Origin: Ruminococcus_G sp050944415
Lineage (GTDB): Bacteria; Bacillota; Clostridia; Lachnospirales; Lachnospiraceae
DNA: 64,000 nucleotides
Reading direction: 5' to 3'
NCBI GenBank assembly: GCA_050944415.1
Contig: JBMNRA010000001.1
Coordinates: 1 to 64,000 of the forward strand
Positions within the stretch are counted from its first letter, which is position 1. Each line of letters opens with the position of its first letter. A model generated the notes under the pieces. The model was not told where the DNA came from and did not search any database. It saw only the letters and a program-made list of their open reading frames with translations. The position numbers and the translations under genes are program-made. Of the stretch, positions 13,978 through 21,350 are shown piece by piece.

Positions 13978-16914
13978 CTAGTTATTTACAATATACTCAT
14001 AGATATCTTCACGTACCGGAGTATCCAGCTCCCATTCAATTTCCACCGCCGTCTTGTCCGTGTTTGACATGATGAATTCTTCTGCTTTCCCAGTTGCCGT
14101 CATTCTGCCCAGATAATAGAATTCTTTTGATATCTTATCGTCCTTATTTTTGCGAACGAACAGCTCCACATCAATACCACGTTCCTTCGCATGAAGAAAA
14201 TTCTGTACATCTTCAGACTCTTTTGTTCTGCTCTGCTTTGATATTGCAACCAATCTGTTGGGACTCTCAAAATGGTCTTCATATTTGATCGTATCTTTTA
14301 TATCGTCATCTTTATCATAATTAATAAATACTGGAAATGTTTTCGTTTTTCGATCATACTTATATCCGCCCAGATTCAAAGGCACCTCATTATTTTCCCA
14401 TTCCAGAAGCCTGCATACATCCTCATAAGTATATTTCTGATAAAGCACAAAATTTGTATTCTGATATCTGTGACTATAATTCTCCTTATACCTTGAAACA
14501 CCAAACTCTACCAGTTCTTTTACAATCTTATAAAACTCAGGATTTTCCAGCATTTTTTTAAAATCCTGCGATATATCATATTCCCCTGTCCCTGTTCTTT
14601 CCAGGAAAACGCAGGGCGCATATGTTTTCTTCCCTGCACCAGAAGGAAATTCATTGGTCATTACATTGACTACATTTTTTATAGTCTTATCCTGCAGCTC
14701 TATCCCATAAGCATTTAGCAGATCTTTCTTCCATAAATTAAAAAATCCATGATGGTACTTCAGCATACGATAGAGCATGGCAAGCTCATGGATCCGCTTC
14801 CCACTGGCCAACTTTTTTGAAATAAATTCGACCACCTTTTCTTCTGTAGCGGAAAGTCTGACTGTATATTCCTTTTCGTATTTAACCAGAAACTTATAAT
14901 AAGACCCCAAACTGTTATTATCAAAAATGCGAAGAACATCCATTTCTCCATAATCATCAAAATCTTTCAAAGCTGGAATTCGTCCCAGTTTATTTTTCAG
15001 ATTATTATAATTCTCTTTAATCAACTTGATATCACTGAAATTCGCATTATCAATTGCCGCAAAAATCCTTTTTCGTGATATTTCATCGAAATGGATCGTC
15101 GAAGAACCTGGAATAATCCGCTCTCCCTCCAGTACATAGCGCCGGATATTATCTTTATTGTAGCTTCTGTCTCCGGACAAAGCAATCGGTATCATAAAAT
15201 TATTTTTATAATTTCCAATGAAATCCAGGATCACTACATATTCTTTTTCCTCCGCTTTCCGGAGGCCGCGCCCTAGCTGCTGCACAAATACAATCGGTGA
15301 TTCCGTTGGCCGGAGCATAATGACTTGATTCACTTCCGGTATATCGACACCTTCATTAAATATATCTACTGTAAAAATATAATCCAGCTTCTCTTTCCCC
15401 TCATCGAGGACAAGCCGCTCAACCGCGTTCTCACGCTTTTCCTGAGCGTCATCACCTGTCAAAGCCAGGGTACGGTAGCCTCGTTCATTAAATTTCGCAC
15501 TTAAAACGCAAGCTTCTTTCTTAGAGCTACAGAAAACCAGACCCTTCACACTTCTCCCGCAATAACCATAATACTCCATCTGCTCGATCACATAATTGAC
15601 ACGCTCCTCACTAGTAAGCTTATTAAAATCTTTCAGCCCTGTATTTTCATCTATAGCTTCGCCGCCAATCTGCAGATCCGTGATCCCAAAATAATGGAAT
15701 GGACACAGCAGATTTTCTTCCAGCGCCTGCTGAAGCCGTATCTCATATGCAATATTATGATCAAACGCCGCATAAACGTCAAAAGAATCCGTTCGTTCCG
15801 GCGATGCGGTCATCCCTAACCAGAATTTGGGCGTAAAATACTGCATGATATTCTGGTAACTGGCAGCGCCAGTACAATGAGCCTCGTCAATGATAATTGT
15901 GTCAAACTCGTCTTTTTGAAACTTTGTAAGGATCTCCTCCTTTGCCATCATCTGCATGGTCGAGAAAAGATAATCCACATCATAATCCTTTGAATTACCG
16001 GAAAGCAATCCAAAAGATCTTGTATTTCCAAAGACTTTTTTATAACTGGCAATTGCCTGTTTCGCAATCTGCTCTCTATGTACCAGGAACAACACTTTCT
16101 TTACATCTTTCTCCCGCAGTGCAAATGCAGACGCATAAGTCTTCCCTGTTCCCGTTGCTGAAATCAGCAGCGCTTTCGATTTCCCTGCTGTGCGAATTTT
16201 TTCAAGGTTAGCAATAAAGCCCAATTGCATGGAATTGGGCTGCAGTTTATATTGTTCCAGGGAAGTAATCGGTGTTTCTTTCGCAATCTTTCTCTGTCTT
16301 CGGATGATCTGATAGTTAAGCGCGTATTCTTCAATGAAATCATCAAATGCAGCTGTATAATCTGAATTCCATAGTTCTGCAAATTCGGCCATCAAATCTT
16401 CCGTATATTCCCCCTGAGCCTTGGAAACTACCTTAGTATTCCACTCTCTGTTTTTCGTCAGCGCGCTCAAGGTCAAATTAGAACTTCCAACAATGATCCG
16501 GTAAAGCTCTTCACTTTTAAAAATATAGCCTTTGGTATGGAAACCCTCCTGTGCCGTATCTGTTCGGTACATTCTCAGTGTTATATTATTTAACGCTGCC
16601 AGCTTCCGGAGGGCCCTGGGGTCACTGAAATTCTGGTAATCTGTTGTAAGAATTTTCCCTGGTATCCTACGTCTTTCCAAATCTTTGAATGTCTGAAGCA
16701 GAGGAGTAATTCCGCTCATAGTGATAAAAGCGACACTGATGAAGAATTCCTCACATGACAAAAGCTCATCCTCAATGGATGAGAGAACCTTACGCCCTTC
16801 TTTATAATTATTGGAAATAAATTGCGGTTTGTAAGCAAGATTTGACGAATATGTTTTATCCAGGTATGCAGTTGTAAATCCTTCTCTTAGTAAATTTTCA
16901 ATAAAAGCACTCAA
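13978..16914 (-). CDS. PLD-domain SF2 helicase (DUF3427 type)
   Basis: 978 residues. The N-terminal 200 residues form a phospholipase D-like nuclease domain with the H-x-K...G-S-S-N motif (FHTKGYIFKSEELYRIIVGS then SN, near 123-145). An SF2 helicase core follows: Walker A SATGTGKT near 250, DEAH in IIIDEAHCTG near 345, a T-A-S motif (GMTASPERTD) and motif VI QQLGRGLRK near 548. The C-terminal 400 residues, with NLGGYKYDRKTKTFPVFINY, match the DUF3427 region. Proteins of this architecture occur in restriction/defence-type islands, but a specific role here is not shown. All catalytic motifs look intact. Operon with the NUDIX gene. Confidence 0.92.
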   Translation of the reverse strand: MSAFIENLLREGFTTAYLDKTYSSNLAYKPQFISNNYKEGRKVLSSIEDELLSCEEFFISVAFITMSGITPLLQTFKDLERRRIPGKILTTDYQNFSDPRALRKLAALNNITLRMYRTDTAQEGFHTKGYIFKSEELYRIIVGSSNLTLSALTKNREWNTKVVSKAQGEYTEDLMAEFAELWNSDYTAAFDDFIEEYALNYQIIRRQRKIAKETPITSLEQYKLQPNSMQLGFIANLEKIRTAGKSKALLISATGTGKTYASAFALREKDVKKVLFLVHREQIAKQAIASYKKVFGNTRSFGLLSGNSKDYDVDYLFSTMQMMAKEEILTKFQKDEFDTIIIDEAHCTGAASYQNIMQYFTPKFWLGMTASPERTDSFDVYAAFDHNIAYEIRLQQALEENLLCPFHYFGITDLQIGGEAIDENTGLKDFNKLTSEERVNYVIEQMEYYGYCGRSVKGLVFCSSKKEACVLSAKFNERGYRTLALTGDDAQEKRENAVERLVLDEGKEKLDYIFTVDIFNEGVDIPEVNQVIMLRPTESPIVFVQQLGRGLRKAEEKEYVVILDFIGNYKNNFMIPIALSGDRSYNKDNIRRYVLEGERIIPGSSTIHFDEISRKRIFAAIDNANFSDIKLIKENYNNLKNKLGRIPALKDFDDYGEMDVLRIFDNNSLGSYYKFLVKYEKEYTVRLSATEEKVVEFISKKLASGKRIHELAMLYRMLKYHHGFFNLWKKDLLNAYGIELQDKTIKNVVNVMTNEFPSGAGKKTYAPCVFLERTGTGEYDISQDFKKMLENPEFYKIVKELVEFGVSRYKENYSHRYQNTNFVLYQKYTYEDVCRLLEWENNEVPLNLGGYKYDRKTKTFPVFINYDKDDDIKDTIKYEDHFESPNRLVAISKQSRTKESEDVQNFLHAKERGIDVELFVRKNKDDKISKEFYYLGRMTATGKAEEFIMSNTDKTAVEIEWELDTPVREDIYEYIVNN

Positions 16915-17047
16915 TATGTTTCTTCTCCTTGTACTTCCAACTGGAACGGTTTATACATATCTTATCATTCCTTTTCCCTGAAGTCACACATTTTATTTTA
17001 TGCCAAAAACAAATCTCACACAGACAAAAGATCACCGCGGATACATA

Positions 17048-18301
17048 CTACAATTCCAGACTATCGTCTTTCAACAGAAAATCATACACACTCATTGTTG
17101 TAATTCCATTTTCATCCCGTGTCACATTCACTATGTCTTTCACCACAATAATCTTTTTAAAAAAATCTTTAACCTGAAGCAGAGGCATTTTCTCCTGCTC
17201 TCTCTTTTTTTCATTGGGCATGGCAAAAGCAGATTGAATATAGTATCTCTGACTTCCCAGATTGGCAATAAAATCTATTTCCAGTTGTTTTCGTTCTGCC
17301 TTACCCTCTGCATCTTTCTTCCTCTTTTCTACAATTCCCACATCCACCGTATAGCCGCGGCTGCGAAGTTCATTATATATAATATTTTCCATAAGATGTG
17401 TCTCTTCTACCTGCCGGAATCCCAGTCTGGCATTCCGCAGTCCGACATCCTCAAAATAATATTTCACAGGAGTTCCAATATATTTTCTTCCTTTTACATT
17501 ATACCGATTTGCCTTGTGAATAATAAAGGCATCTTCCAGATATTCGATATACTGACGTATTGTATTTCCGCTGATCTTTGAGTGCAGTACACTTTTAAAG
17601 GTAGATTCAATTTTGGGTACATTGGTAAGAGAACCGATTGCTGAGGCCAGGATATTCACCAGATCTTCCAGTTCTTGTGTCTTTTCAATATGATGTCTCT
17701 CAATAATATCCCTCAGATAAGTTTCTTCGAATAATTTTGTCAGATAGGAAACCTTCTGTTCCTCTGTCTTCATAGTTACAGTAAGAGGAAGCCCTCCATA
17801 CAGCATATAATCCGCCCAGCCATGGTACATATCTCCCTCATATACCTGCATAAATTCTTTAAACGTCAGCGGAAAGATATGGATTTCATCTCCTCTGCCG
17901 CGAAATTCCGTTATAATATCCTTAGAGAGGAATCTGGAATTGCTTCCCGTAACATATACATCAACATTGTCAATATGCAGCAGTGAATTCAAGACTTCTT
18001 CGAATTCATTTAAAAGCTGTACCTCATCCAGAAGAACATAGTGCATCTTATTATCCTGAATACAGGATTCTATATATTCCAAAATGGCATCCGGATCACG
18101 ATATTGCCTGTGCTTTCTCTGATCCAACTCAATTCGGATAATATGAGATTCAGATGTCCCCTGCTCTAACAGATATTTGTGAAATATGTGAAAAATCAAA
18201 TAGGATTTTCCCGATCTTCTCACCCCCGTCACGACTTTAATCATGTGATTATGCATCCGGTTGATCAGATCCCTAAGATATTTGTCTCTTTTTATTTCCA
18301 T
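17048..18301 (-). CDS. AAA ATPase with C-terminal DUF4143
   Basis: 417 residues. Walker A GVRRSGKSY lies near residues 26-34 and Walker B YVLLDEVQ near 92-99, followed by VTGSNSRFLSKD with an arginine-finger region. The C-terminal half (from about 215, LANALTNVPK-like) and the later VDVGIVEKR...EIDFIAN segment resemble the DUF4143 nuclease-like domain. These ATPases are common accessory genes in Firmicutes and Bacteroidetes; some behave as toxin or defence components, most are uncharacterised. It is the first gene after the right junction, transcribed leftward. Two 38-bp repeats precede it (18319-18432). About 130 bp separate it from the helicase. Confidence 0.88.
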   Translation of the reverse strand: MEIKRDKYLRDLINRMHNHMIKVVTGVRRSGKSYLIFHIFHKYLLEQGTSESHIIRIELDQRKHRQYRDPDAILEYIESCIQDNKMHYVLLDEVQLLNEFEEVLNSLLHIDNVDVYVTGSNSRFLSKDIITEFRGRGDEIHIFPLTFKEFMQVYEGDMYHGWADYMLYGGLPLTVTMKTEEQKVSYLTKLFEETYLRDIIERHHIEKTQELEDLVNILASAIGSLTNVPKIESTFKSVLHSKISGNTIRQYIEYLEDAFIIHKANRYNVKGRKYIGTPVKYYFEDVGLRNARLGFRQVEETHLMENIIYNELRSRGYTVDVGIVEKRKKDAEGKAERKQLEIDFIANLGSQRYYIQSAFAMPNEKKREQEKMPLLQVKDFFKKIIVVKDIVNVTRDENGITTMSVYDFLLKDDSLEL

Positions 18302-18318
18302 CCTTTTCTCCTCTTATA

Positions 18319-18432
18319 TTGAATATTTTTGACACTTTTACCGTTTTTATTTAATATAATTATATGCAGTCAATTTCCTTTTTACAACTCTATGTTGAAT
18401 ATTTTTGACGCTTTTACCATTTTTATTCAATA
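18319..18432. repeat. Two 38-bp direct repeats upstream of the DUF4143 ATPase
   Basis: Copies at 18319-18356 and 18395-18432 differ at three positions, start to start 76 bp. Each begins TTGAATATTTTTGAC; the second ends TATTCAATA, so its ends (TTGAATA/TATTCAA) are inverted repeats. The layout suggests paired operator sites or a recombinase accessory region. The first copy ends (on the gene side) 18 bp from the ATPase start. Confidence 0.8.
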
Positions 18433-18450
18433 AAAACTGTTCTTATACAC

Positions 18451-18490
18451 AAAAAACAGGCATACGCTTCTTTTTCGCAATATGCCTGTT
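18451..18490 (-). terminator. Terminator just inside the right junction
   Basis: AACAGGCATA (18455-18464) and TATGCCTGTT (18481-18490) form a perfect 10-bp stem; on the minus strand the stem is followed by TTTT. It lies 31 nt after the truncated spoIIID frame and would stop spoIIID transcription from entering the element. Confidence 0.8.
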
Positions 18491-18520
18491 CTCTTTTCAT
18501 TAGAATGCGCAAAAATCATT

Positions 18521-18652
18521 CTATATCATTACGTCCTTATGTACCGTCGATTTACTGATTCCGAACTCCTTGGCAGCCTGCCGTACTGTTGCATTATGCT
18601 CGATAATATACGCTGCAATATCAACCGCTCTTTCTTCTATATAATCTTTCAA
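18521..18652 (-). CDS. spoIIID: spoIIID, 5' part (N-terminal 41 codons plus two element codons)
   Basis: The TTG at 18652, with GAGG seven nt upstream, opens LKDYIEERAVDIAAYIIEHN, then ATVRQAAKEFGISKSTVHKD and V, then M-I-stop. This is the conserved N-terminus and helix-turn-helix of SpoIIID, the regulator active in the mother cell between SigE and SigK. The natural continuation (TERLL...) is missing here and is found at 11549-11689. The frame stops at 18521 just inside the inserted element, leaving a 43-residue peptide that ends within the recognition helix region. Join with the 3' part at GTAA (18532-18529 and 11689-11686). Confidence 0.92.
   Translation of the reverse strand: MKDYIEERAVDIAAYIIEHNATVRQAAKEFGISKSTVHKDVMI
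18529..18542 (-). repeat. Right junction core (att-type site)
   Basis: Minus strand ACATAAGGACGTAA (18542-18529), encoding the HKDV codons of SpoIIID. It differs from the left core at two synonymous positions. Confidence 0.75.
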
Positions 18653-18680
18653 AAAGAGACCTCAAAAATTGCGTTTTTAC

Positions 18681-18709
18681 AGTATATGCACGCAAATCGC
18701 TTAATAGGA
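18681..18709 (-). promoter_or_regulatory. SigE-like promoter of spoIIID
   Basis: Minus strand TCCTATT (18709-18703), 14-bp spacer, CATATACT (18688-18681). This fits the Bacillus SigE consensus (KMATATT, about 14 bp, CATACAAT) at 6 of 7 and 6 of 8 positions, about 30 nt upstream of the TTG start. spoIIID is a SigE-regulon gene in Bacillus, so the match makes sense. Confidence 0.5.
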
Positions 18710-18810
18710 CAGTTCTTCTCTGTGAAAGGCAAGTACTATCCCTGCCTTCTTCTTCCCATTATACTCTATATATCTCGAAACTTTAGACGCGAACATACCG
18801 TTCATATATT

Positions 18811-19210
18811 TTAATGATCCGTCCGAACGCACAGAAAGACACCTATGGCTGTGACAAACATGGTCAGAATAAACAGCATGCACCTGACAGCCAGGGGCAG
18901 TGTCAGTTCCGGTATCAGAAGATCATATATATCGGTAATAAATCCAAATACAAAGGAGAGTGGAATTTCCAATACATAAGTTAACGTAATCTTTCTAGAC
19001 AAAATACACTGTATCAAAACAAATATCAGATAGCAGATGATGGACGCTGCCCCAGAGATATCTTGTAAATTTCAGAAATGGCATACATAACTGAACTGAA
19101 AGCAGCCACACCCATTGCATATCTAATGTTCAGTACCACCGCCACTGCAATTAAATTTAACCCTATGATATATAAAACCGCTCCCTTTCTTCTTCGTTCA
19201 TTCCTTTTAA
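18811..19210 (-). pseudogene. Decayed YitT/YczE-like membrane protein gene
   Basis: Two overlapping frames together read a multi-spanning membrane protein. The upstream frame gives GAVLYIIGLNLIAVAVVLNI then RYAMGVAAFSSVMYAI and ends at about 19030. The downstream frame gives GAASIICYLIFVLIQCILSR and, after KITLTYVLEIPLSFVFGFI, ends VTAIGVFLCVRTDH at 18811. A frameshift near 19050 separates them. The only ATG with a nearby AAAGGA (19201) is in a third frame, and the C-terminal half typical of YczE/YitT proteins is absent. I therefore read it as a pseudogene. Confidence 0.6.
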
Positions 19211-19275
19211 CAGCCGGTTCCCTGTATGAGTGCCGTTTTTCTTACTTGTCAACTATTCTTCCTTTCCCCACATGG

Positions 19276-19309
19276 AAAAATCCCCATCCGGCAGTTCTGC
19301 CGAATGGGG
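19276..19309 (-). terminator. Terminator of the HPr-like gene
   Basis: Minus strand: a 13-bp stem (19309-19282, one G-T mismatch) around a two-base loop, followed by ATTTTT. Confidence 0.85.
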
Positions 19310-19345
19310 ACAAGGAAGGATTATTTAAATTTGTCTGTTGTCTTA

Positions 19346-19597
19346 TTAAGCTGTCTTTGCAGATTCTGACTGCTGCAGATAGGGGCGGACCTGTCTCAGA
19401 AAATCACTGCACTCTTCAGCGTGCACAACCACTTCCAGTCCACCTGCGTTACTGAGAGCCATTACGCCTACTACTGATTTTGCATCTACAATTTTTTTCC
19501 CGCTTACCACGTCCACATCATATTCAAATCCATTGACGATTTTTACGAAATCGATAATATCATGGGGACTCTGAAAATTAAGTGAATATTTCATCAT
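19346..19597 (-). CDS. HPr-like domain protein lacking the His-15 signature
   Basis: 83 residues. The C-terminal two thirds match HPr: VDAKSVVGVMALSNAGGLEV carries the regulatory-serine region (KSVVGVM). In place of the phosphocarrier loop H-A-R-P-A the sequence has SPHDIIDFVKIV, so the PTS phosphorylation site is missing or displaced. Proteins of this kind are common in Clostridia and may be regulatory, like Crh, and not phosphoryl carriers. AGGAGG lies upstream of two adjacent ATG codons (19597 and 19594). Single gene with its own promoter and terminator. Confidence 0.85.
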   Translation of the reverse strand: MMKYSLNFQSPHDIIDFVKIVNGFEYDVDVVSGKKIVDAKSVVGVMALSNAGGLEVVVHAEECSDFLRQVRPYLQQSESAKTA

Positions 19598-19640
19598 TCA
19601 TCCTCCTAATATTTTTTCCCGATCAAGTTTTATCATAGCT

Positions 19641-19669
19641 ATTATACCGATCACTTCTTCCAAATGTAA
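19641..19669 (-). promoter_or_regulatory. Promoter of the HPr-like gene
   Basis: Minus strand -35 TTACAT (19669-19664), 17 bp, -10 TATAAT (19646-19641). Confidence 0.65.
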
Positions 19670-19752
19670 GAACGGTTTTTGCACAAAAATAGTCGGTTTT
19701 TGCTGTTTTTACCGTCCTTTTTTGTCTTATTTTGCACTTTTTATATCTTTAT

Positions 19753-19782
19753 TTGCCGTATCATGGGATTGTATGGTATGAT
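19753..19782 (+). promoter_or_regulatory. Promoter of the AraC-family gene
   Basis: -35 TTGCCG (19753-19758), 18 bp, -10 TATGAT (19777-19782), about 50 nt before the start codon. GGAAGGAG precedes the ATG. Confidence 0.6.
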
Positions 19783-19834
19783 ATTTGCAGATATAACACC
19801 ATACTTAGAAGTATAACCGGAAGGAGCCTTATTT

Positions 19835-20803
19835 ATGCTTCCTGATCTTTTAGAAAAATTAAAAAAACTGCGGCCGCAGGAGGAAGCCATCCTGGATTCT
19901 CCTCTCCCTGTTTTATACCACTATACAAAAAAAGGTCAGCCTGACGTGGTAGACAAAGAAATCGTAATCGGTCCCAACCGCTTTATCAGCCTTCTGCTAC
20001 AGCCCCGATTTGTAGATCTTCCGGAACACGCTCATAACTTTCTTGATATCATCTACATGTACAGCGGTTCCACCTGTCACACTCTTAATGACCAGACAAA
20101 GCTTACTCTTCAGACGGATGATATTCTGCTTTTAAAACCCGGTGTCCGCCATTCCATCAAAGCTACGGGCTATGATGACATTGCCGTCCATTTTCAGATA
20201 CTGCCGGAATTTCTTCAGTATCCCATTGATATGCTGACTGATGACACCATTTTAAAACGATATCTCAGCGGCGCTATGAACGGCAGTGAGACCCCGGTGG
20301 AATATCTGCATTACCATTTGCAGGGACACCCGGAGGCAAAAAATCTCCTGGAGAACATGATTCTGACTCTGGATAAACAGCGTCCAAATACACAGCTGAT
20401 TCTACAGGCCACTATCGGCACTTTATTTCTGGAGCTGACAAATCTGACCTATAAGGTAACAGTGGGCGCCCCTTCCTCCTATGAACAGGAAATCGTCATG
20501 AATGCTATGGCTTATATGGATCTTCATTATGACACTGCCTCTCTGGAAGAGTATGCGCAAATCAGCGGCCAGCCTGCATATTATATCAGCCGGCTGATGA
20601 AAAAATATTCTCCTTATACGTTCACCGCCTACCTGCAGCGCAGAAGACTGATCCATGCAGTTCATCTGCTGACTACAACCAGCATTCCCATAGAAGAGAT
20701 TATTTCCCGGGTGGGCTATGATAACTCCAGCTATTTTCACCGGCTGTTCAAAAAAGAATACGGCACCACCCCCAGGCAGTACCGTATTTCTCATTCCAAA
20801 TAA
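19835..20803 (+). CDS. AraC-family transcriptional regulator with cupin sensor domain
   Basis: 322 residues. The N-terminal part (about 50-130) is a cupin-like ligand pocket: LPEHAHNFLDIIYMYSGSTC and LKPGVRHSIKA. The C-terminal 100 residues hold the two AraC helix-turn-helix motifs, ending SRVGYDNSSYFHRLFKKEYG and TTPRQYR. Such proteins usually respond to a sugar or other small molecule and control adjacent genes. No transporter or sugar-metabolism operon is next to it here, so its target is unknown. Ribosome site GGAAGGAG lies 8-9 nt before the ATG. It converges on the Spx-like gene. Confidence 0.92.
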   Translation: MLPDLLEKLKKLRPQEEAILDSPLPVLYHYTKKGQPDVVDKEIVIGPNRFISLLLQPRFVDLPEHAHNFLDIIYMYSGSTCHTLNDQTKLTLQTDDILLLKPGVRHSIKATGYDDIAVHFQILPEFLQYPIDMLTDDTILKRYLSGAMNGSETPVEYLHYHLQGHPEAKNLLENMILTLDKQRPNTQLILQATIGTLFLELTNLTYKVTVGAPSSYEQEIVMNAMAYMDLHYDTASLEEYAQISGQPAYYISRLMKKYSPYTFTAYLQRRRLIHAVHLLTTTSIPIEEIISRVGYDNSSYFHRLFKKEYGTTPRQYRISHSK

Positions 20804-20807
20804 ATGA

Positions 20808-21164
20808 TTATAAAAGATGTTCTTCCCATTCCTTTTCTTTAAAACCGGTCAGAACAAAATCATCTCCGATGACCAGAGGCCGCTTTACCAACATTCCGTC
20901 TGTGGAAAGAAGCTGATACTGCTCCTCTTCCTTCATATCAGGCAGCTTATCCTTAAGAGACAGGTTCTTATAAACCAGTCCGCTGGTATTGAAGAACCGT
21001 TTCAGAGGCAGCCCGCTTTTTTCATGCCACTGCTTTAATTCTTCCTCCGAAGGATTGTCTTCTTTAATATGTCTGGCTTCAAAAGAAATATTATGCTCTT
21101 CCAGCCATTTTCTTGCCTTTTTGCAGGTGCTGCAAGGGGGATATTCCAGAAACAGTACTTTCAT
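20808..21164 (-). CDS. ArsC/Spx-family thioredoxin-fold protein
   Basis: 118 residues with the ArsC/Spx fold. A CxxC (PPCSTCKKA) at residues 10-16 is the redox or catalytic site, followed by EARHIKEDNPSEEELKQWHE and the Arg of VKRPLVIGDD, which is the conserved phosphate/arsenate-site Arg of this family. Spx proteins bind RNA polymerase under disulfide stress; ArsC proteins reduce arsenate. Without ars genes nearby, an Spx/MgsR-like or general reductase role is more likely, but the sequence does not settle it. Confidence 0.9.
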   Translation of the reverse strand: MKVLFLEYPPCSTCKKARKWLEEHNISFEARHIKEDNPSEEELKQWHEKSGLPLKRFFNTSGLVYKNLSLKDKLPDMKEEEQYQLLSTDGMLVKRPLVIGDDFVLTGFKEKEWEEHLL

Positions 21165-21301
21165 AATATAACTCCTTATCGCTGTTTTTTATTATTCTAC
21201 CTTTTTTCTCAGCAAATAACAAGACTCCGGCATACAATAACTCAGATATTATCTGGAACGGTCCTCTGGAAATTATGAAAAAAGAATGAATTACTGGGAA
21301 T

Positions 21302-21331
21302 TTGGCAACAGATAGTATATAATCATATAAT
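21302..21331 (+). promoter_or_regulatory. Promoter of the YugP-like protease gene
   Basis: -35 TTGGCA (21302-21307), 18 bp, -10 TATAAT (21326-21331). Confidence 0.65.
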
Positions 21332-21350
21332 AATTATACAAGAAAGAGAG

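Larger units (their letters stand above)
11686..18532. mobile_element. Skin-like integrative element interrupting spoIIID (about 6.84 kb)
   Basis: The two halves of spoIIID are in the same orientation at either side of this segment. The left junction reads ACATAAAGATGTAA and the right ACATAAGGACGTAA on the minus strand, 12 of 14 identical. Recombination anywhere in the shared ACATAA or GTAA restores one continuous SpoIIID frame. The large serine recombinase gene ends exactly at the left junction, a usual place for the integrase of such elements. Cargo is a small helical protein, a NUDIX hydrolase, a PLD-helicase and a DUF4143 ATPase, all leftward. sigK-skin in Bacillus and Clostridioides is the known parallel. 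No phage structural or conjugation genes are present. Confidence 0.85.
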
